Positions 60,157-64,000 of a stretch of DNA of 64,000 bases are shown here, in pieces. Where the stretch lies: the NCBI GenBank assembly GCA_015066175.1, contig SVOW01000004.1, forward strand, positions 1 to 64,000. Reading direction: 5' to 3'. This stretch comes from Oscillospiraceae bacterium. GTDB lineage: Bacteria; Bacillota; Clostridia; Oscillospirales; Acutalibacteraceae. Position 1 is the first letter of the stretch, and each line of letters begins with the position of its first letter. The notes beneath the pieces are model-generated. The model made no database searches. It was given only the letters and a program-made list of their open reading frames with translations, and was not told where the DNA came from. Made by a program: the position numbers and the translations under genes.

Positions 60157-60702
60157 TTATTTTGTTACAACGGATGAGCCGTTTTTGGAAATGTTATATA
60201 TGAATTCTGCGATTTCTTCAGGTGCTTCTTTCATTCCGTTTTTTACCCAGCATTCAAGTGCGGCGGCGCTGCCCATAATTGTGTAGGAGGAAAGCATCTG
60301 TTTATAATTATCAGTAAGATTATTTGTTTCTGAACTCATTTTCTGCATATTGAACTTGTTTGTGAGTGCAAAAACTCTGTTCATAATCTTTGAACTGAGG
60401 TGCTTTGAAAAAATAATGTTTGACAGCTTCGGGTTCGATTTTAGCATTGTACAGAGAATTGTAATCGCCTGAACTGCTGTTTTACTGCCTTCAAGAGAAG
60501 TGTCTACTGTATCTATCAGGTTGTTTTCAATACTCTCATAAAACTCGCTGATACTTGCGTAATGTGAATAAAATGTATTTCTGTTGACTGTTGCTTTTTT
60601 GCAAAGCTCTGTAGGTGTTATTTTCTCGACAGGCTTTTCTTTCAGTAAATCAAACAGAGCTTCCTCAAGAAGCTTTTGAGTTCTTTTTATCCTGATATCC
60701 AT
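60157..60702 (-). CDS. TetR family regulator
   Basis: 181 residues. The N-terminal HTH (about 8-50) has ITPTELCKKATVNRNTFYSHYASISEFYESIE, close to the clostridial TetR group with a C-terminal TetR_C-like domain (about 80-181). It is divergent from the GPH transporter-sulfatase genes, whose promoter region holds two palindromes. It probably represses them until a sugar or sulfated-glycan ligand is present; this is inference from position. Confidence 0.88.
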   Translation of the reverse strand: MDIRIKRTQKLLEEALFDLLKEKPVEKITPTELCKKATVNRNTFYSHYASISEFYESIENNLIDTVDTSLEGSKTAVQAITILCTMLKSNPKLSNIIFSKHLSSKIMNRVFALTNKFNMQKMSSETNNLTDNYKQMLSSYTIMGSAAALECWVKNGMKEAPEEIAEFIYNISKNGSSVVTK

Positions 60703-60723
60703 TTATCGAACACATCCTTTGAA

Positions 60724-60764
60724 AACTGTTCGTTAACAGTTAGTTCTTTATCGAACAGTCTGTT
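60724..60764. promoter_or_regulatory. candidate TetR operators
   Basis: AACTGTT-CGTT-AACAGTT (60724-60741) and AACAG-T-CTGTT (60754-60764), both palindromes sharing the AACAG/CTGTT half. The second reaches the -35 box of the transporter promoter. Confidence 0.65.
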
Positions 60765-60791
60765 GATTATCTTTTTCGATAATAGTATAAT
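60763..60791 (+). promoter_or_regulatory. promoter of the transporter-sulfatase operon
   Basis: TTGATT (60763-60768), 17-base spacer, TATAAT (60786-60791). Confidence 0.65.
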
Positions 60792-60825
60792 TTATTTAAA
60801 AAAATAAGTCAATGGGGGTAATAAT

Positions 60826-62553
60826 ATGAATTTCCTGTCGAAGAAAATATTTAATTCTAAGATTCAGAGCTACAACACAACCGGCAAAGAAAAATTTCTC
60901 GGATATCTTATAGGTCCTGCAGGAGCACTTCTTGTAAATGCGCTTCTTGCTCAAGGCTTTCTGAATGTTTTCTATACCGATGAACTCGGTATGAGTGGCG
61001 TATGGGGCGGAATGTTTCTTGTTGTCTTTCCTGTTCTGTCAAAAATTCTTGATGCGATAACTAACCTCATAATGGGTGCGATTATCGATAAGACAAAAAC
61101 GGCTCAGGGAAAGGCAAGACCTTGGCTTTTGCTGTCAGTACCTCTTGTGGTTTTGTGCGGAGTGCTTTTGTATTTCGTTCCCACTCACGCTTCGACAACT
61201 GTGAAAGCAATCTACATAATTTTTACATATAATCTTTACTATTGCTTTGCGTTTACAATGTACAACATCACTCACATGATGATGGTACCGCTTTCAACAC
61301 GAAACGATATGCAGAGAAGCCAGCTTGCGGTATTCAATAATGTTGCAAATATCGCAATAACAGGTATTCTTGTGGCACTTCTTTTCCCGATGCTGGTACT
61401 TCCTAAAATCAAGGGCGATATTGATGCATGGGTAACATTTATGACTGTTGCCGCAATAATTATGCTACCTGTTATGCTTCTTGAATACTATTTTACAAAA
61501 GAAAGAGTTACTCTTGAAAACCCTGAAAAAGCGGCAGAGGATAACATAGCCTTCAAAGAAAAAATCAAAGCCTGTATGCAAAATAAAAACTGGTGGATTC
61601 TCGTTGCTTTCTGGCTTTTCTATTGGGTCGGTCAGCTCACACGCTCGAACGCAATGACTTACTATGCAAACTGGGTGCTTGGCAGTACATACGCCGACGG
61701 TATAACACAGACTCTTCTCAATGTTATCGGCGGTCTGCCAATGGGCATCGGCATTTTCCTTGTATGGCCTCTGTCAAAGAAATTCGGCAAGAAAACCGTT
61801 ACGGCAACAGGCTTTATTCTCTGTGTAATCGGCGACATTATTACATTTGTTGCACCTGATAATCTTGTAGTTGTGCTTATCGGTCAGTTTATTATGAATA
61901 TGGGTATTGTTCCTGCGGCTTATGTCTTCCCTGCACTTATGGCAGGTGTGTTTGATGAAATTGAATACAAACACGGCTTCCGCTGTGACGGTGTTGCAAC
62001 CAGTGTTATCAACTCAATGAACACTATTGCAGTGGGACTGAGCATCGGTATTTTCAATCTTCTTATCAGAGGCTATGTTCAGCCCGAATTCGATGCTGCA
62101 GGTAATTGCATTACAACACAGCCTGATAGCGTTTTGTCCGCTATCGTGTGGGCTTTTGTAGGAATAAACATCTTTATTCATCTCGGTCTTGCTGTACTTC
62201 TTCGTTTTCTTGATGTTGAACTGAAATTACCCTTTATTCAGAAAGCAATTCGTCAGAGACAGATTGATAAGTGTAAAGAAAACGGAGAGGAATGGATTGA
62301 GCCTTCAGAAAAAGCAAAACTTGTTCAGGAAGAGCTTGATGAAAAAGCAACAGAATCCTTTAAAGCAGAATTAAAAGAAAAATGCGGCAAAAATACTAAG
62401 CTTAATTTTAATGCAGAGCTTGAAAAATATATGAAGAAGTTCGATGAACAAAAAGAGAAGGCTCGTATCAAGGCTGAAAAGCAACAACGTGATGAAAAGG
62501 AATATGCACGTAAAATGGAAGAAATCGCAAAGAAAAAGGGAGTGACAGTATGA
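60826..62553 (+). CDS. GPH family sugar:cation symporter (MelB-like)
   Basis: 575 residues with about 12 TM helices. Hallmarks: GYLIGPAGALLVNALLAQGFLNVFYTDELG at the start, DAITNLIMGAIIDKTKTAQGKARPWLL (about 75-101, cation-site Asp and the loop motif), YCFAFTMYNITHMMM and RNDMQRSQL. The C-terminal ~90 residues are a charged coiled-coil-like cytoplasmic tail, longer than in MelB (about 470). It imports a glycoside, pentoside or hexuronide with Na+ or H+. RBS GGGGGTAATA. The stop overlaps the sulfatase start. Confidence 0.9.
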   Translation: MNFLSKKIFNSKIQSYNTTGKEKFLGYLIGPAGALLVNALLAQGFLNVFYTDELGMSGVWGGMFLVVFPVLSKILDAITNLIMGAIIDKTKTAQGKARPWLLLSVPLVVLCGVLLYFVPTHASTTVKAIYIIFTYNLYYCFAFTMYNITHMMMVPLSTRNDMQRSQLAVFNNVANIAITGILVALLFPMLVLPKIKGDIDAWVTFMTVAAIIMLPVMLLEYYFTKERVTLENPEKAAEDNIAFKEKIKACMQNKNWWILVAFWLFYWVGQLTRSNAMTYYANWVLGSTYADGITQTLLNVIGGLPMGIGIFLVWPLSKKFGKKTVTATGFILCVIGDIITFVAPDNLVVVLIGQFIMNMGIVPAAYVFPALMAGVFDEIEYKHGFRCDGVATSVINSMNTIAVGLSIGIFNLLIRGYVQPEFDAAGNCITTQPDSVLSAIVWAFVGINIFIHLGLAVLLRFLDVELKLPFIQKAIRQRQIDKCKENGEEWIEPSEKAKLVQEELDEKATESFKAELKEKCGKNTKLNFNAELEKYMKKFDEQKEKARIKAEKQQRDEKEYARKMEEIAKKKGVTV

Positions 62554-64000
62554 GCCGTAAGCCTGATATAATTGTTATTAACCCTGACCAGATGCGGTCG
62601 GATTCTTTGCATCACCTCGGAAACCTTGCATCTCATACACCTAACCTTGACGCGTTGGCAGATGAGGGTGTCAGCTTTAGCAATGCCTTCTGTCAGAATC
62701 CCGTATGTGTACCGTCGAGATGCTCTTTTATGACAGGTAAATATCCTCACACAAACGGTCACAGAACGATGAGTTATCTGCTTCGTCAGAATGAGGATAA
62801 CCTTTACCGTATTCTTAAAAATAACGGCTACTATGTGTGGACAAGCGGCAGAGGTGACTGCCTTGCAGGTCAGCAGACAAAATGGCTGAAAGAATGCACA
62901 GACGAAATATATAACAAATGCGGCAAGAATGCAAAGGATGAAGGAAGAGGAGAAAAGGGAGAAAAAAGATATCTGAGCTTTTACAGAGGTGAGATTACCA
63001 ACACTCAGGACGACGGCATCTGCCACGATAATGACTATGTATGGACAAAGGGATGCGAGGATTTAATAAGAAAAGCAAAGGCAGATAAACCGATTTTTGC
63101 TTTTCTCGGTCTTAACAATCCGCATCCTCCTTATCACGCTGAGAAAAAATATCTTGACCTTATTGACGAAAATCTTATTGTACCGCCAAAAGCACCGTCA
63201 AAGCCTGAAGATAAGAAACCATCAATGCAATATGAGCTTTGTGAAGCTCTCGGTATCGGTGATTGGGATGATGAAAATAAGCTTGCTTTGAGAAAAACTT
63301 ACCTTGCTCAATGTGCAAGGGTTGATGACTTCACGGGAAGAATCATACAGGCACTTAAAGATACAGGCAGATATGACAATGCTGCAATATTCTTTTTTGC
63401 CGATCACGGGGATTTTACAGCAGACTACGGAATTCCAGAAAAGGCACAGAATTTGTTTGACGATTGCCTCGTTAAAGTACCGCTTATTGTAAAGCTCCCC
63501 AAATCAATGCAGAGCGACAGCGGAATCAATTCTAATCCCGTTGAGCTTATCGACTTTTTCGCAACTGTCCTTGATATAACTGAAACAGAAGCGGGACATA
63601 CTCATTTCGGACGCTCTCTAAAAGATACAATTGCTGATAAAAATATTGCTGTCCGTGATTTTGTATGCAGCGAGGGTGGCAGGCTCCAAGGTGAAGAACA
63701 TTGCACGGAAGAGGTTGAAAACTATTTCGGTGTTGTTGCTGATGAATATGCGCCGCGAATAAACATTCAGCAGAAAAACGGACCTCAGCACACAAAGGCT
63801 GTTATGATTCGCTCGAAAGATTACAAATATATTATGCGCCTTTATGAAACAGATGAATTTTACGATTTATCAAAGGGCGAAGAAAGAAACGAAATTGATA
63901 ATCCCGAATATGCGGAAATCATCAATGAAATGCGTTCAGAGCTTCTTCGTTGGTTCCTTGAAACCTGCGACAGTGTGCCGAAGGATAAGGATGCACGTTT
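62550..64000 (+). CDS. sulfatase, Cys-type formylglycine enzyme (partial, runs off the window)
   Basis: 484 codons are visible and the frame stays open to the end. ATG 62550 overlaps the symporter stop (ATGA), so translation is coupled. The N-terminus has NPDQMRSDSL (Asp12-Gln13 metal site), then NPVCVPSR with Cys53 in CxPxR, the residue converted to formylglycine; in anaerobes this needs an anSME-type maturase, not seen here. FADHGDFTADYG supplies the later metal-ligand Asp-His pair. No signal peptide, so it probably desulfates an imported sulfated sugar, fitting the co-transcribed transporter. The last visible residues (YDLSKGEERNEIDNPEY) match the usual sulfatase C-terminal region, so little is missing. 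Confidence 0.92.
   Translation, partial: MSRKPDIIVINPDQMRSDSLHHLGNLASHTPNLDALADEGVSFSNAFCQNPVCVPSRCSFMTGKYPHTNGHRTMSYLLRQNEDNLYRILKNNGYYVWTSGRGDCLAGQQTKWLKECTDEIYNKCGKNAKDEGRGEKGEKRYLSFYRGEITNTQDDGICHDNDYVWTKGCEDLIRKAKADKPIFAFLGLNNPHPPYHAEKKYLDLIDENLIVPPKAPSKPEDKKPSMQYELCEALGIGDWDDENKLALRKTYLAQCARVDDFTGRIIQALKDTGRYDNAAIFFFADHGDFTADYGIPEKAQNLFDDCLVKVPLIVKLPKSMQSDSGINSNPVELIDFFATVLDITETEAGHTHFGRSLKDTIADKNIAVRDFVCSEGGRLQGEEHCTEEVENYFGVVADEYAPRINIQQKNGPQHTKAVMIRSKDYKYIMRLYETDEFYDLSKGEERNEIDNPEYAEIINEMRSELLRWFLETCDSVPKDKDAR

Overview
The window is a contiguous stretch of a low-GC chromosome from a Gram-positive anaerobe, most likely a gut Clostridia (Oscillospirales/Ruminococcaceae-like). Support for this: AGGAGG-type ribosome binding sites with frequent TTG/GTG starts, a perfect CIRCE operator before htpG, a BioY transporter, LPXTG-type pili with sortases, a sulfatase of the Cys (CxPxR) type, and a minor-pilin tail typical of this group. 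The taxonomic placement is inference; no rRNA or marker set is present.

Layout. 1-11.7 kb is mostly housekeeping: a zinc-ribbon/RCC1-like membrane protein, CIRCE-controlled htpG (minus strand), then a tight plus-strand run of tmk, a DUF2156 protein, a GNAT, a DJ-1 family protein, mltG, a U32 tRNA-hydroxylation peptidase, an orphan fumarase beta subunit and a Gfo/Idh/MocA oxidoreductase. 11.7-20 kb holds a secreted hydrolase, an HxxxDG acyltransferase, tRNA-Tyr and tRNA-Thr, a nitroreductase, a class B PBP, a CNNM/CorC transporter and bioY, interspersed with dispersed palindromic repeats. 20.0-21.5 kb is a compact divergent pair: a small Xre repressor and a membrane-anchored HExxH protein, with two near-identical palindromes around a strong promoter.

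21.5-31.7 kb is a complete sortase-dependent pilus locus: coiled-coil protein, signal peptidase I, 1444-residue adhesin, major pilin, class C sortase, minor pilin and second sortase. 31.7-42.3 kb looks like a cell-wall amino-sugar salvage region (NamZ, GH84, MurQ, a BadF-type sugar kinase, two ceramidase-like proteins, a 598-residue unknown, a GNAT and an Xre regulator). 42.4-45.9 kb carries a ~274-bp MITE-like structured element, a Cys-rich LytTR protein, and an ECF sigma / DUF4367 / secreted peptide cassette followed by a SLOG-like protein.

46-60 kb is accessory DNA: repeat modules, a type I restriction-modification operon with three embedded non-RM genes, a 3' tRNA fragment that looks like an attachment site, an ADP-ribosyltransferase-like/HTH toxin-antitoxin pair with its own operator array, a 5'-nucleotidase, a WYL regulator with a glycosylase-like neighbour, and a 63-residue protein. 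60-64 kb is a TetR regulator divergent from a GPH sugar symporter translationally coupled to a sulfatase that runs off the window end.

Most likely little-described systems: the toxin-antitoxin pair (55.3-56.7 kb), the Xre/HExxH cassette (20.1-21.5 kb), and the RM operon with its embedded genes. All functions are read from motifs by eye; no searches were run.
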